Shown here: positions 1 through 9,026 of the stretch, in pieces
Layout: every line of letters starts with the position of its first letter
Numbering within the stretch: the first letter of the stretch is position 1
NCBI GenBank assembly: GCA_934630385.1
Contig: CAKTWE010000022.1
Span: 1 to 26,477 of the forward strand
Length of the DNA stretch: 26,477 bases
Source: an uncultured Collinsella sp.
GTDB taxonomy: Bacteria > Actinomycetota > Coriobacteriia > Coriobacteriales > Coriobacteriaceae
Direction of reading: 5' to 3'
The notes under the pieces: model-generated
What the model was told of the DNA's origin: nothing
Databases searched by the model: none
Seen by the model: only the letters and a program-made list of their open reading frames with translations
Made by a program: the position numbers and the translations under genes

Positions 1-1650
1 CCCGCTATCCACGAGCACCACCGTCGAGCCCTGCCGAACCAAGATCGCATCGGCCTGGCCAACATCGAGGACCGTCACCGAAGGCGGCGCGAATCGATCC
101 CAGTAGACGTACGGAATCCCCGCCAGAAGCGCCAGGCAGACAAGCCCAGCAGCCATAGGCCGCGCCTGCGGGCTCGGCCACCAGACCAAGAGAACCAGCA
201 GCGCCAATGGCACCACGTAAATCCAGACCGTATCGGGCGGCACGCTCACGGATGCACCCGGCACGGCGGCAAACAGCTGCTCAAAGAACAGTGCGCACCG
301 GGCGGAAATCATGGGTACGACGAGCGCCCAAGGCTGCAACGGCGCCACGAGCGAAAAGGGAACCAGCACAATCGACACAGCGAGCAGTACACTCACCACC
401 GGACCGATGACCGCATTTGCCAGCGGAGCAATGAGCGAGAACGTACCGAAGGCGGGAATGGTGATGGGGAGCGTCGCCAACTGCGAGCACAGTGTGACGG
501 AAAGCATGCCGGCAATGCCCGTCGGCACGCCCAGCTCTCCCAAAGCGTAGGTGGCGTACGGGCAAAAGCACAGGATGGCAAAGACGCTGGCACATGAAAG
601 CTGAAAGCCCATCTCGAACAGAACCGTCGGCCGCAGTAGCACAAAAATGGACATGGTTACGAAGAGTGCCGAAAGGCCGTGCCGGCGACGTCCCGCGCCG
701 TTTACGACAAGCGTCGCGAACACCATGCAGCACGCGCGCACGGCCGAGGACGAGGCGCCCGTAAAGGCAGCGTAACCCACAAGCGTTATCGCCAATATCG
801 CCCGCTGAAGACCACGTGAGCACCGGGTTTTTTGTAATACACCATCGATTACAAACCCCACGATAGCTAAATGGCTGCCCGAGACGGCGATAAGATGCGC
901 CGTTCCCGTCACTGAAAACCAGACGCCCGCCGGCTGGGCGCGCAGCTCGGCCGAACGACCGCAGACGACGCCGGCGATGAGCGCACGCGCCGGGTCGGTC
1001 GCAGGCGCGATGGACCCAAGCAACCCATTTCGCAGTCGAAGCAGCGGCCCCGGAGAACCCTCATCAACCGACAGGATCCGAACGGCTTTAACCTTACGAA
1101 CCTCGCCTCGAAGCAAGCGCGATCGTCCATACGCATCGTTCTCAAAACGTGAAACACGACCGATAACACGCACGTGCGCCCCGACCTTGAGCTCGTGGTC
1201 GCACGATAGGCGAACCGTTGTCAAGTTCTTACCGTCCGCGCGTACCTCGCACGTATGGGAATACACGTCGTCGTTAATGAATGGATCACTCTGCACGACA
1301 AACTCGAGGCTACTTGCCGCTCGACCGTCGAGCACCTTTGAGGCGCTTAGCGCGCCCACAGCCCACCACGCCGAGACGACCGCTCCCGCCACGAGACCGA
1401 CGGACGCGGCATACAGCCACCGCTTAAAAGGGGCAAGCCGCGTACAAGATTGAGCCAGCACAACGAATACCGCCGACGCAACGGGAATGGCCCATAGCGG
1501 CCCGACCGCCGGCGCCCGCTCCCTAAGCAGCGCATCAGCGGCCATGTTGAGCACCAAGACGCAGCTCATGCACATGCCGGCACACAGGGCCATCGTCCAC
1601 GGAATCAGGGGTCGCGGAGGCATTACATGCTCGCGCTCGCGCACATTCAT
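1..1650 (-). CDS. comEC: ComEC/Rec2 DNA-uptake channel protein, partial (C-terminus beyond left edge)
   Basis: ComEC forms the inner-membrane channel that carries single-stranded DNA into the cell in transformation. The frame is open for exactly 550 codons from an ATG at 1650 to the window edge. The first 100 residues contain several hydrophobic helices. A soluble OB-like region follows, then the competence domain with the signature TGTAHLIAVSGSHLAIV and further membrane helices. The last residues, LDVGQADAILV...VLVDSG, are the start of the C-terminal metallo-beta-lactamase-like domain; the usual motif is LDVGQGDA, so a Gly is Ala here. The start overlaps the comEA stop as ATGA, which implies translational coupling; an in-frame ATG at 1623 is an alternative. 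The gene is cut by the window, so its 3' end cannot be judged. Confidence 0.93.
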   Translation of the reverse strand, partial: MNVREREHVMPPRPLIPWTMALCAGMCMSCVLVLNMAADALLRERAPAVGPLWAIPVASAVFVVLAQSCTRLAPFKRWLYAASVGLVAGAVVSAWWAVGALSASKVLDGRAASSLEFVVQSDPFINDDVYSHTCEVRADGKNLTTVRLSCDHELKVGAHVRVIGRVSRFENDAYGRSRLLRGEVRKVKAVRILSVDEGSPGPLLRLRNGLLGSIAPATDPARALIAGVVCGRSAELRAQPAGVWFSVTGTAHLIAVSGSHLAIVGFVIDGVLQKTRCSRGLQRAILAITLVGYAAFTGASSSAVRACCMVFATLVVNGAGRRRHGLSALFVTMSIFVLLRPTVLFEMGFQLSCASVFAILCFCPYATYALGELGVPTGIAGMLSVTLCSQLATLPITIPAFGTFSLIAPLANAVIGPVVSVLLAVSIVLVPFSLVAPLQPWALVVPMISARCALFFEQLFAAVPGASVSVPPDTVWIYVVPLALLVLLVWWPSPQARPMAAGLVCLALLAGIPYVYWDRFAPPSVTVLDVGQADAILVRQGSTVVLVDSG

Positions 1651-2357
1651 ATGCAAATGCAATCTTTGATCTTGGCAAACTTCTTCTCGCCGATGCCCGA
1701 GACCCGCATCAGGTCTTCAATCGAGGTAAACGGCCCGTTTTGCGTTCGCTCATCGATAATCGACTGGGCCATGGAGGGACCGATGCCCGAGAGCGTCTGC
1801 AGCTCGGCGGCGTTCGCCGTATTGATATTTACCAGATCACTCGCGACAGATGCGCCGACAGGCGCCTCGCCGGGTCCAGATCCAGTGACGTCGCTAACCG
1901 TCTGCTGCTCTCCCGCGTGCGGCACATAAATCTTCTGTCCGTCGACCACTTTAGAAGCTCGATTAAGGCCCGTGACATCGGCCTCGGGCGTAAGCCCGCC
2001 GGCTGCGTCAATCGCCTGTGCCACGCGCGCGCCCTCCCGCAGGCGATAGACGCCCGGCGTCGCCACGGCCCCGTCAACATCGACATAGACCTCACTGGCC
2101 GCACTTGCCCTTTTCGAATCACTCGAAGGATCGCCATCATCAGAAGCGTCCGCAGAACCCGTATCCGCCCGCTCGACCGACGTGGCATCACGATTAAACG
2201 ACACCCCATCGGATTCGCCGCCCAACGTTGCCATCGCCAATCCACTCGCCATCGCAATAACGACGAGCATCGCCACGACCACCGCCTTGTGCTCGAGCAG
2301 CTTTCCCGCCCAGCGATCCATACGTTTGACCCGTTCGTGTTGTTCGCGCTGTGCCAT
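1647..2357 (-). CDS. comEA: ComEA family competence DNA receptor (SLBB + helix-hairpin-helix)
   Basis: ComEA is a membrane-anchored protein that binds incoming double-stranded DNA and hands it to ComEC. The 236-residue product has a short charged N-terminus and one membrane helix at about residues 25-48. An acidic Ser/Asp-rich linker follows, then an SLBB domain starting VYVDVDGAVATPGVYRL. The C-terminus is a tandem helix-hairpin-helix domain with LSGIGPSMAQSII and VSGIGEKKFAKI, the usual ComEA architecture. I chose the ATG at 2357 because GGAGG lies 8 nt upstream; the longer frame from a GTG at 2366 would overlap that ribosome site. The stop overlaps the comEC start, so the two form an operon. 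Confidence 0.93.
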   Translation of the reverse strand: MAQREQHERVKRMDRWAGKLLEHKAVVVAMLVVIAMASGLAMATLGGESDGVSFNRDATSVERADTGSADASDDGDPSSDSKRASAASEVYVDVDGAVATPGVYRLREGARVAQAIDAAGGLTPEADVTGLNRASKVVDGQKIYVPHAGEQQTVSDVTGSGPGEAPVGASVASDLVNINTANAAELQTLSGIGPSMAQSIIDERTQNGPFTSIEDLMRVSGIGEKKFAKIKDCICI

Positions 2358-2429
2358 AGCAAACACCTCCCAACACTATCGTGTCAGGCGAAAAGGGTCG
2401 CGGTGCCCGGGTTCGCACATCGCGCTCAC

Positions 2430-2449
2430 GGTCAAACCAATACCTGACC
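2430..2449. promoter_or_regulatory. Inverted repeat upstream of comEA, possible operator
   Basis: GGTCA and TGACC arms are separated by 10 bp, about 70 bp upstream of the comEA start in otherwise non-coding DNA. This resembles a dimeric repressor site, but the arms are only 5 bp and chance is a real possibility. The rest of the 2367-2530 gap shows no convincing promoter hexamers. Confidence 0.2.
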
Positions 2450-2530
2450 AAAACCTTGCGGAAAAGTGGCCATTTATTCAGGCACACGTCGTTAAATGAA
2501 CAATTTGGAAGCAAACGCCCAGATAGCAAA

Positions 2531-2560
2531 AGGCCGACGATGCAAATACATCGCCGGCCT
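2531..2560 (-). terminator. Rho-independent terminator after thiI
   Basis: A 12-bp stem with one G-U pair (arms AGGCCGACGATG and CATCGCCGGCCT as read on the plus strand) has a 6-nt loop and begins 10 nt after the thiI stop. On the minus strand it is followed by a short T tract (TTTT). It closes the mihF-gmk-rpoZ-thiI operon. Confidence 0.75.
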
Positions 2561-2570
2561 ATGCAAGCAA

Positions 2571-3815
2571 TTACTCGTGATCTTGGTAAATCTCACGCGG
2601 AGCGAGCTCCGAATGTTTGCGTTTTAAGGTCTTAGGGGCCTTATACGTGTTGCTGCCAAAATCGATATACTCGGTCTGCTTGAGCAGGCGCTCAATCATC
2701 TCCTCGTGATCGAACAGCTCCCAGGCCTCATGCACGGCATCGAGCTTGGCATGCGTCTCGGGACGACGCGGCATAAAGAGCGTGCAGCAATCGGGCGCCG
2801 CCTCGGTCGAGATATCAAACGTTCCGATCTCCTGGGCACGTGCGATGATCTCCTGCTTATCAGAACCAATGAGCGGACGGAACACGGGAATCTTCACGGC
2901 CTCGTTGACGGCCATGATGTTCTCGAGCGTCTGGGAGGCAACCTGACCAAGCGACTCGCCCGTCACAATGGCCTTGGCGCCCTCGATATGCGCGATGCGC
3001 TCAGCAACCGAATACATAATGCGGCGATACATGATGACACGCAGGTTGCTGGGACAGGTTACCGAAATCTCGCGCTGGCAGTCGCCAAACGGAACGACAT
3101 ACAGACGGCCGATCTGGACACCCGGCTCAAGGGCGCGAATGATATCCTGCACCAAATACTCACTGGTATCTGGCGTCTGCGGACGACCGGAAAAATGCAC
3201 CGGCACGCACACGGCACCGCGACGCGCGAGCATCCAGGTCGCCACCGGCGAGTCGATACCCGATGACAGAAGCGTCACGACCTTGCCGGCAGAACCCACC
3301 GGCAGACCGCCCACGCCGCGCTCGGAGCGAGCGTACACGTAAACGCTGCCCTGAACAACCAGCACGTGCACCATCGCGTCGGGATCGTGCATCTGGACCT
3401 TTTTATCGGGGAACGCCTCGCACAGCACCTCGCCAACCTGTCGATTAATATCAATCGAGGTGAGTTCGTAATCGGTGTTGGAGCGCTTGGCATGTACCTT
3501 AAACGAGTCGAAGGGGCCAAACTCACGCAGCGCCTTTACAGCCGCCGCGCAGTACTCCTGTGGGTCACGATTGGTGTGGTAGGCCAGGGAGACACGAGCA
3601 ACGCCGGGCACGGTGCGGATAACGCGCGCCGCATCGTCGGCCTGGTGCTCGTTAAAGGTCACGAGGATATAACCGGAAATTCGAGACACGGCATTCACGG
3701 AAAAGGCGGCCAAAGCCGCCTTAATGTTATCCATGAGGATATGCTCAAAATGTGCGCGGTTCTTGCCCTTCAGTCCAACCTCGTGATAGTGGACCAGGCA
3801 GACGCGAGCTGCCAT
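2571..3815 (-). CDS. thiI: tRNA 4-thiouridine synthase ThiI (no rhodanese domain)
   Basis: ThiI adenylates and thiolates U8 of tRNA, and in some bacteria also supplies sulfur for the thiazole of thiamine. The 414-residue product starts with a ferredoxin-like/THUMP region (about 1-170, with YHEVGLKGKNR near the N-terminus). The PP-loop ATP pyrophosphatase domain follows, with the P-loop LLSSGIDSPVA at about 183-193 and the conserved GESLGQVASQT. It ends without the C-terminal rhodanese domain seen in the enterobacterial enzyme, as in many Gram-positives, so the persulfide must come from another protein. The ATG directly abuts the rpoZ stop (TAAATG), so it is the last gene of this operon. Confidence 0.95.
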   Translation of the reverse strand: MAARVCLVHYHEVGLKGKNRAHFEHILMDNIKAALAAFSVNAVSRISGYILVTFNEHQADDAARVIRTVPGVARVSLAYHTNRDPQEYCAAAVKALREFGPFDSFKVHAKRSNTDYELTSIDINRQVGEVLCEAFPDKKVQMHDPDAMVHVLVVQGSVYVYARSERGVGGLPVGSAGKVVTLLSSGIDSPVATWMLARRGAVCVPVHFSGRPQTPDTSEYLVQDIIRALEPGVQIGRLYVVPFGDCQREISVTCPSNLRVIMYRRIMYSVAERIAHIEGAKAIVTGESLGQVASQTLENIMAVNEAVKIPVFRPLIGSDKQEIIARAQEIGTFDISTEAAPDCCTLFMPRRPETHAKLDAVHEAWELFDHEEMIERLLKQTEYIDFGSNTYKAPKTLKRKHSELAPREIYQDHE

Positions 3816-4097
3816 TTAGGCTTCAGCAACCTTGTGGCCAAGTGCCTTCTCGTAACGGGCCTCGTCGTAGGAGATATCGCCGTCGACGATCTCGTCCATA
3901 GCCATCGAGATGGTATCGGCGCCGGAGAGCGCGATGGTGATGTCATCGACATCCTGGACGGCAAGCACACGATTGTGCTGGCCACGCAGCATGCTATTAA
4001 TATCGCAGGCGCGCTTAGAGGCAAGCGAAGCGAGCAAGAAGCGGTTGTGATCGGTCTTCTCCAGAAGATCGTCAATGCAAGGCTTTACAACGGACAC
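3816..4097 (-). CDS. rpoZ: RNA polymerase omega subunit
   Basis: The omega subunit helps assemble the beta' subunit and in some bacteria takes part in the stringent response. The product has 93 residues, a normal length for the family. It carries the characteristic N-terminal region with NRFLLASLASKRACDI, equivalent to the conserved NRF...A.KRAR.I of RpoZ. Translation starts at a GTG preceded by a GAGG-type ribosome site, 5 nt after the gmk stop. The gmk-rpoZ neighbourhood is common across bacteria and supports the call. Confidence 0.94.
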   Translation of the reverse strand: MSVVKPCIDDLLEKTDHNRFLLASLASKRACDINSMLRGQHNRVLAVQDVDDITIALSGADTISMAMDEIVDGDISYDEARYEKALGHKVAEA

Positions 4098-4102
4098 GGA
4101 CC

Positions 4103-4672
<570 letters not shown>

Positions 4673-4981
4673 TTATTTGGTCAGCTGCTCGAGGAGCTGC
4701 TCGCGCTGACGGACGCCGAGGCCCTGGACGCGACGGGTAGCGGAGATGCCGAGCTCCTCCATAATCTTGGCGGCCTTGGCCTTGCCATAACCAGGGAGAG
4801 ACTCGATAAGGGTGGAGACCTTCATGCGGGAAGCGATGGGATCATCGGAGTTGAGCACGGACTCGAGGGACTTCTCACCCTTCTTGATCTGCTCGCGAAG
4901 CTCAGCGCGGGCATGACGGGCGGCAGCGGCCTTCTCAAGAGCCTGCTTGCGCTGCTCGTCGGTAAGCTGAGGGAGTGCCAT
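4673..4981 (-). CDS. mihF: Integration host factor, actinobacterial type (mIHF)
   Basis: mIHF is a small nucleoid-associated protein of actinobacteria that bends DNA non-specifically and is unrelated to the enterobacterial IHF alpha/beta pair. The product has 102 residues. A basic, Ala-rich N-terminal helix (about 8-45) is followed by the conserved C-terminal DNA-binding part, LPGYGKAKAAKIMEELGI then RRVQGLGVRQREQLLEQ, an H2TH-like region. I chose the ATG at 4981 because GGAGG lies 6 nt upstream; the longer frame from a TTG at 4993 overlaps that site. It is the first gene of the operon. The mihF-gmk-rpoZ order is typical of actinobacteria and is one of the strongest taxonomic clues here. Confidence 0.93.
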   Translation of the reverse strand: MALPQLTDEQRKQALEKAAAARHARAELREQIKKGEKSLESVLNSDDPIASRMKVSTLIESLPGYGKAKAAKIMEELGISATRRVQGLGVRQREQLLEQLTK

Positions 4982-5024
4982 TCGAACCTCCAAATAATTG
5001 GTTTAACATTCATTCGATGTTGGC

Positions 5025-5033
5025 ATTTTAGCA
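5025..5033 (-). promoter_or_regulatory. Extended -10 promoter for mihF operon
   Basis: On the minus strand TGC TAAAAT lies 44 nt upstream of the mihF start, an extended -10 element. No good -35 is seen 17 nt upstream. A second weak candidate, TTGCAC with TAACCT 17 nt later, lies further upstream. The rest of the 4994-5219 gap holds no gene I can support. Confidence 0.4.
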
Positions 5034-5219
5034 CGTCAAACGTACAAAATGCTCAATTGCGGCTCCATAGGTTAGACGATACCTGCAAAAAGTGCAATAT
5101 ATCGGTGGCAAAGTTAAGCCCCCGACCCACGATTCCACACAATAGATGGGAAAGTTTTCGCAGGCACAGGGGCTATTTTGTGCTAATGACACCCAAAAGT
5201 GGTGACTTAAGGGAATCTT

Positions 5220-5936
5220 TTACGCGACGTTTTCGACCAGCTCGGCAACGATAGCGTCAAATGCGGCAACCGGGTCGTCGGCACCGGTGATGGGACGGCC
5301 CACCACGATATGGCTCGCACCGCGCTCGATAGCCTGAGAAGGCGTGGCAACGCGGGACTGATCGCCCAGGGCCGCGCCCACGGGACGCACGCCCGGAGTC
5401 ACGATGAGGGCATTGGGGCCCAGCAGCTCGCGCATATCGTGAGCCTCCATCGGAGAGCACACGATACCATCGATGCCGTTGGCCTGGGCAAGCTTCGCCA
5501 GACGAGCGGCCTCCTCGGCCACAGGCGACTCGACGCCAATCTCGGCCAGCGAATCCTGGTTCATGCTCGTGAGCACGGTAATGGCGACAAGCTTGGCACG
5601 GTCCTCGCGCGCCTCCTCGGCACCCTCACGGCACGCAGCGAGCATAGCGCCCGAACCCAGGCCGTGGACCGAAAGCAGGTCGGCACCGGCAAGCGAGGCC
5701 GAGCGGGCGGCGCCGCGCACCTGATGCGGAATGTCATGGAACTTAAGGTCGAGGAAGACCTTAAAACCAAGGTCCTTAAAGGTCTTGACGATCTGGGGAC
5801 CCTCGGCGTAATAGAGCGTCATACCCACCTTGAGCCAAGCAGCATGACCAGAAAGCTCGTGGGCGAGCTCGAGTGCACGCTCACGATCGCAGTCGAGGGC
5901 GACAATAACGCGGTCGCGGGCATCGGTCTCTAGCAT
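5220..5936 (-). CDS. pyrF: Orotidine 5'-phosphate decarboxylase
   Basis: PyrF decarboxylates OMP to UMP, the last step of de novo pyrimidine synthesis. The 238-residue TIM-barrel protein begins MLETDARDRVIVALDCD. It has the catalytic DLKFHDIP motif (Asp-x-Lys-x-x-x-Asp) near residue 65, and near the C-terminus VTPGVRP and HIVVGRPIT, which hold the phosphate. I chose the ATG at 5936, which overlaps the pyrD stop by 7 nt. The same frame is open upstream to 6185, but that part is a shadow of pyrD. It is the last gene of the pyr operon; no clear terminator follows. Confidence 0.96.
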   Translation of the reverse strand: MLETDARDRVIVALDCDRERALELAHELSGHAAWLKVGMTLYYAEGPQIVKTFKDLGFKVFLDLKFHDIPHQVRGAARSASLAGADLLSVHGLGSGAMLAACREGAEEAREDRAKLVAITVLTSMNQDSLAEIGVESPVAEEAARLAKLAQANGIDGIVCSPMEAHDMRELLGPNALIVTPGVRPVGAALGDQSRVATPSQAIERGASHIVVGRPITGADDPVAAFDAIVAELVENVA

Positions 5937-6853
5937 TCGAAAGCACCTACCAGCTCGTTGATGTCCTTCACGCCCTGAGACTCCGCCCAGGCCTCGAGCT
6001 CGTGCGCGATCTTGAGCGAAGCGCACGGATCGACGAAGTTGGCCATGCCGACCGACACGCAGGTAGCGCCAGCCAGGATAAACTCGGCCGCATCCTCGCC
6101 GGACATGACGCCGCCGACACCGTTGATGGGGATATCGACGGCCTGGGCAACCTCCCAGACCATGCGTACGGCGATGTGGTGGCACAGCGGGCCCGAAAGG
6201 CCGCCCTTGGGCTTGGCCACGCGAGACTTGCGGGTATGAACATCGATGGCCATGCCCTGGATGGAGTTAATAACCGAAAGGCCGTCGGCTCCCGCGGCCT
6301 CGAGAGCCTTGGCAATCTCGGCGACGTTAACCGGAGCCATCTTTACGAACAGCGGCTTATCGGTCACCTTACGGCAGGCAGCCATAACGGCAGAGGCGCC
6401 CTCGGGCGAGGAGCCCATGGCAGCACCGCCGGCGGCGATGTTGGGGCAGCTCACGTTGATCTCGTAGCCAGCAGCCCAGGGGCATAGCTCGACATACATC
6501 TCGAGCGCGCGCACAAACTCGTCAACGGAGTGGCCGGCAACCTGGCAAATGACCTGGCAACCGTCCTTGGACAGCTGCTCGAGCCACGGGCCAGACTCAC
6601 GGGCAAAGGCGGCGACACCAGGGTTCTGCAGGCCCACGGAGTTGATCATACCGCCGGGAATCTCGGCCATGCGGGGCGCAGGGTTGCCCGGCCAGGGCTC
6701 GGCGGCGCAGCCCTTGGTGGTAATGGCGCCCAGCTGGGAAACATCGAAGAAATTCTGGAACTGCCAACCGTAGCCAAAGGTACCGGCTGCGGTGTTGATG
6801 GGGTTCTGCATCTTGACGCCGCCGAAATCGACGGCCATGTTCACGGTACCCAC
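5930..6853 (-). CDS. pyrD: Dihydroorotate dehydrogenase B, catalytic (FMN) subunit
   Basis: The catalytic subunit of class 1B dihydroorotate dehydrogenase oxidises dihydroorotate to orotate. Electrons leave through PyrK to NAD+, which suits an anaerobe. The product of about 307 residues shows the type B start MAVDFGGVKMQNPINTAAGT, the active-site cysteine in EINVSCPNI, and FMN/phosphate contacts NGVGGV and CVSVGMANF. The start is uncertain. A GTG at 6853 shares one base with the pyrK stop (TAGTG) and has AAGGTGG upstream; an ATG at 6838 would shorten the protein by 5 residues. The frame stays open upstream to 7144, but that part is out-of-frame pyrK. Confidence 0.95.
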   Translation of the reverse strand: MGTVNMAVDFGGVKMQNPINTAAGTFGYGWQFQNFFDVSQLGAITTKGCAAEPWPGNPAPRMAEIPGGMINSVGLQNPGVAAFARESGPWLEQLSKDGCQVICQVAGHSVDEFVRALEMYVELCPWAAGYEINVSCPNIAAGGAAMGSSPEGASAVMAACRKVTDKPLFVKMAPVNVAEIAKALEAAGADGLSVINSIQGMAIDVHTRKSRVAKPKGGLSGPLCHHIAVRMVWEVAQAVDIPINGVGGVMSGEDAAEFILAGATCVSVGMANFVDPCASLKIAHELEAWAESQGVKDINELVGAFEC

Positions 6854-7644
6854 TAGAAGACCACCACCTTGGAAGCATCGAACACGGGGCCGCACATGCA
6901 GGCGCCCTTCATACCGTCGACCGTCTCGACGTTGCAGGTGTTGCAGGCGCCAAAGCCGCAGCTCATCATGCGCTCGAGCGACACCTCGCAGTACGCACCG
7001 GCCTCGGCAGCAGCGGCGGCGGCTTTCTTCATCATGACGGCGGGGCCGCAGCTGGCCACGTAGTCGTAGCCGCCCTCGCCGAGCAGCTCGGCTGCCGGAT
7101 CGGTGCAAAAACCGTGCGTACCCAGCGAACCGTCGTCGGTGCACACGTTAACCGTGGTGCCCAGCGCGCGGAACTCATCGACACCCACGGCCTTGGAAGC
7201 GGTGCCAAAGCCCAGGCACACGTCCACATCAACACCCTGCTCGGCAAGCTTGCCGGCAAGGCACAGCACGGGCGGAACACCGATGCCGCCCGCAACGAGC
7301 AGGGCCTTCCTGGTGCCCTCGGGTACCATCCAGCCACGGCCACCGGGGCCCAGCAGGTTAGAGGTGGAGCCAGGGCCCATCTGGGACAAACGACGGGTGT
7401 CGTCGCCCACGACGGCGTACCACAGCTCGACGGTGCCGGCCTCGGCGTCGGCGCGGTAGTAGCTCAGGGGCACGCGAAGCAGCGAGGACGCATCACCAGG
7501 CACGGCGATGTTCACAAACTGACCGGGCTTGAGCGCACTTGCAAGCTTGGGGGCCGAGATGACGAGCGAGAAGATGCCGTCGGCGATCTCCCGGTTCGAG
7601 ACGACCTCGAAGTCGTGCATGCGTGCAGTGGAAGGTGTGGGCAT
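6853..7644 (-). CDS. pyrK: Dihydroorotate dehydrogenase B, electron transfer subunit
   Basis: PyrK carries FAD and a [2Fe-2S] cluster and passes electrons from PyrD to NAD+. The 263-residue protein belongs to the ferredoxin-NADP reductase superfamily. An N-terminal FAD domain contains RVPLSYY, an NAD-binding domain contains LLVAGGIGVPP, and the C-terminal cluster site has four cysteines in CGFGACNTC...ACMCGPVF. The ATG at 7644 has GGAG 5 nt upstream. Its stop overlaps the pyrD start, as expected for two subunits of one complex. A 92-nt gap separates it from pyrC and contains two hairpins. Confidence 0.95.
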   Translation of the reverse strand: MPTPSTARMHDFEVVSNREIADGIFSLVISAPKLASALKPGQFVNIAVPGDASSLLRVPLSYYRADAEAGTVELWYAVVGDDTRRLSQMGPGSTSNLLGPGGRGWMVPEGTRKALLVAGGIGVPPVLCLAGKLAEQGVDVDVCLGFGTASKAVGVDEFRALGTTVNVCTDDGSLGTHGFCTDPAAELLGEGGYDYVASCGPAVMMKKAAAAAAEAGAYCEVSLERMMSCGFGACNTCNVETVDGMKGACMCGPVFDASKVVVF

Positions 7645-7659
7645 AGACGCTCCAATCCC

Positions 7660-7675
7660 CCATGCGATTGCATGG
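7660..7675 (-). other. Small hairpin just upstream of the pyrK ribosome site
   Basis: CCATGC and GCATGG arms around a 4-nt loop form a perfect 6-bp stem whose base is close to the GGAG ribosome site of pyrK. It could tune pyrK translation relative to pyrC, but this is inference. Confidence 0.3.
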
Positions 7676-7691
7676 TCTAAACGAACAGAAA

Positions 7692-7716
7692 GCGCGGCAC
7701 CGCAAGGGCGCCGCGC
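7692..7716 (-). terminator. GC-rich stem-loop between pyrC and pyrK, possible partial terminator
   Basis: Arms GCGCGGC and GCCGCGC, with a further CC/GG pair near a GCAA loop, form a very stable hairpin about 20 nt after the pyrC stop. On the minus strand only TTTC follows, so full termination is doubtful. It may instead attenuate, or mark an mRNA processing site within the operon. Confidence 0.4.
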
Positions 7717-7736
7717 ACAAAAGCGATAAGGCTATG

Positions 7737-9026
7737 CTAGCAGATGCAGCCGTCGGCAAGCGTCTGTTTACCGCCGACAAACACATCGGTGGCACGACCG
7801 GTGAGCGTACGGCCGGCAAAACCGGAGTTCTCGGCGCGCGACTCGTAACCGTCCTCGCCGACCGTCCAGGTTGCGGAGGGATCGAACACGGTCAGGTCGG
7901 CAACGGAGCCCGCCTTGACCTGAACCTGGTCGAGGCCCAGGATCTCACGCGGTTTGATGGCCATGAGCTCGACCATGCGGCCCATGCTCATCTTGCCCGT
8001 GTTGACCAGCTCGGTGAGCACGAGCGACAGCGAGGTCTCGAGGCCGATCATGCCAAAGGGCGCAAGCTCGAACTCGCGGGCCTTCTCCCACGGGGTGTGG
8101 GGAGCGTGGTCGGTGACGATAACGTCGACGGTGCCGTCGATGACACCCTGACGGATGGCTTCGGCGTCCTCGTCGGTGCGCAGCGGCGGATTGACCTTGA
8201 GCGAGGTGTTGTAGGTCTCGTCCAAGTCGTTCTCGGTCAGGAACATGTGGTGCGGGGTGGCCTCGCAGGTCACCTGGACACCGGCGGCCTTACCGGCACG
8301 CACGAGCTCGAGGCCGTGAGCGGTGGAGATGTGCTGGATGTGCAGCTTGGCACCGGTCAGCTTGGCAATCTCGATGTCGCGGGCGATCTGAAGCTCCTCG
8401 CCAGCGGCCGGCCAGCCCTCGAGGGCCAGACGGGTCGAGACCTTGCCCTCGTTGATCTGGCCGTGGCCGACCAGATCCTCGTCCTGGCAGTGGCTCATAA
8501 AGACCTTGCCGAACATCTTGCCGTAGTCCATGCAGCGACGGAGCATGCCCGCGCCCTGCACGCCACGACCGTCGTCGGTGAAGGCGACGGCGCCGTGGGC
8601 GACCATATCGCCCATCTCGGACATGGCCTCGCCCTTAAGACCGCGGGTCATGGCGCCCGACGGATAGACGCGGCAGTGACCGACCTCGGCAGCGCGGGAC
8701 TTGACGAACTCCACGACGGTACCGTTATCGGTGACGGGATCGGTGTTGGGCATGGCGCACACGCCGGTGAAGCCGCCCTTGGCAGCAGCGCGGGTGCCAC
8801 TCTCGATGTCCTCTTTGACCTCGTAGCCAGGCTCGCGCAGATGCACGTGCATATCAACCAGGCCGGGGACGAGATACTTGCCGGAAAGGTCGCGGACCTC
8901 GGCTCCCTCGGCAGCGAGGTTCTCGCCGACCTCGGCGATCTTGTCACCGTCGATCAGGACGTCGACGACACCGTCAAGCTCGGCAGACGGATCGACGACG
9001 TGGGCATTCTTAAGAAGCAAGGCCAT
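7737..9026 (-). CDS. pyrC: Dihydroorotase
   Basis: Dihydroorotase cyclises carbamoyl-aspartate to dihydroorotate, the third step of UMP synthesis. The 429-residue protein is a class I type amidohydrolase. It has the metal-binding DMHVHLREPG at about residues 57-66, substrate residues near AMPNTDP, HIQHIST and ATPHHMFLTE with metal-ligand histidines, and the catalytic VTDHAPH. I chose the ATG at 9026, which has GGAGGTG upstream and overlaps the end of pyrB by 17 nt. The frame is open for 52 codons further upstream, but that part has no family match. Confidence 0.96.
   Translation of the reverse strand: MALLLKNAHVVDPSAELDGVVDVLIDGDKIAEVGENLAAEGAEVRDLSGKYLVPGLVDMHVHLREPGYEVKEDIESGTRAAAKGGFTGVCAMPNTDPVTDNGTVVEFVKSRAAEVGHCRVYPSGAMTRGLKGEAMSEMGDMVAHGAVAFTDDGRGVQGAGMLRRCMDYGKMFGKVFMSHCQDEDLVGHGQINEGKVSTRLALEGWPAAGEELQIARDIEIAKLTGAKLHIQHISTAHGLELVRAGKAAGVQVTCEATPHHMFLTENDLDETYNTSLKVNPPLRTDEDAEAIRQGVIDGTVDVIVTDHAPHTPWEKAREFELAPFGMIGLETSLSLVLTELVNTGKMSMGRMVELMAIKPREILGLDQVQVKAGSVADLTVFDPSATWTVGEDGYESRAENSGFAGRTLTGRATDVFVGGKQTLADGCIC

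Noticed and set aside
281..823. 180-codon minus-strand frame at the left edge
   Set aside because: It is out of frame with the real comEC reading, which is open through the whole region and carries ComEC motifs.
2401..2430. GGTGCCCGGGTTCGCAC as a tRNA T-arm
   Set aside because: No acceptor, D or anticodon arms can be folded around it on either strand.
5937..6185. 83-residue N-terminal extension of PyrF
   Set aside because: It lies wholly inside pyrD, is Arg/Gly-rich, and the normal PyrF start at 5936 fits the family length.
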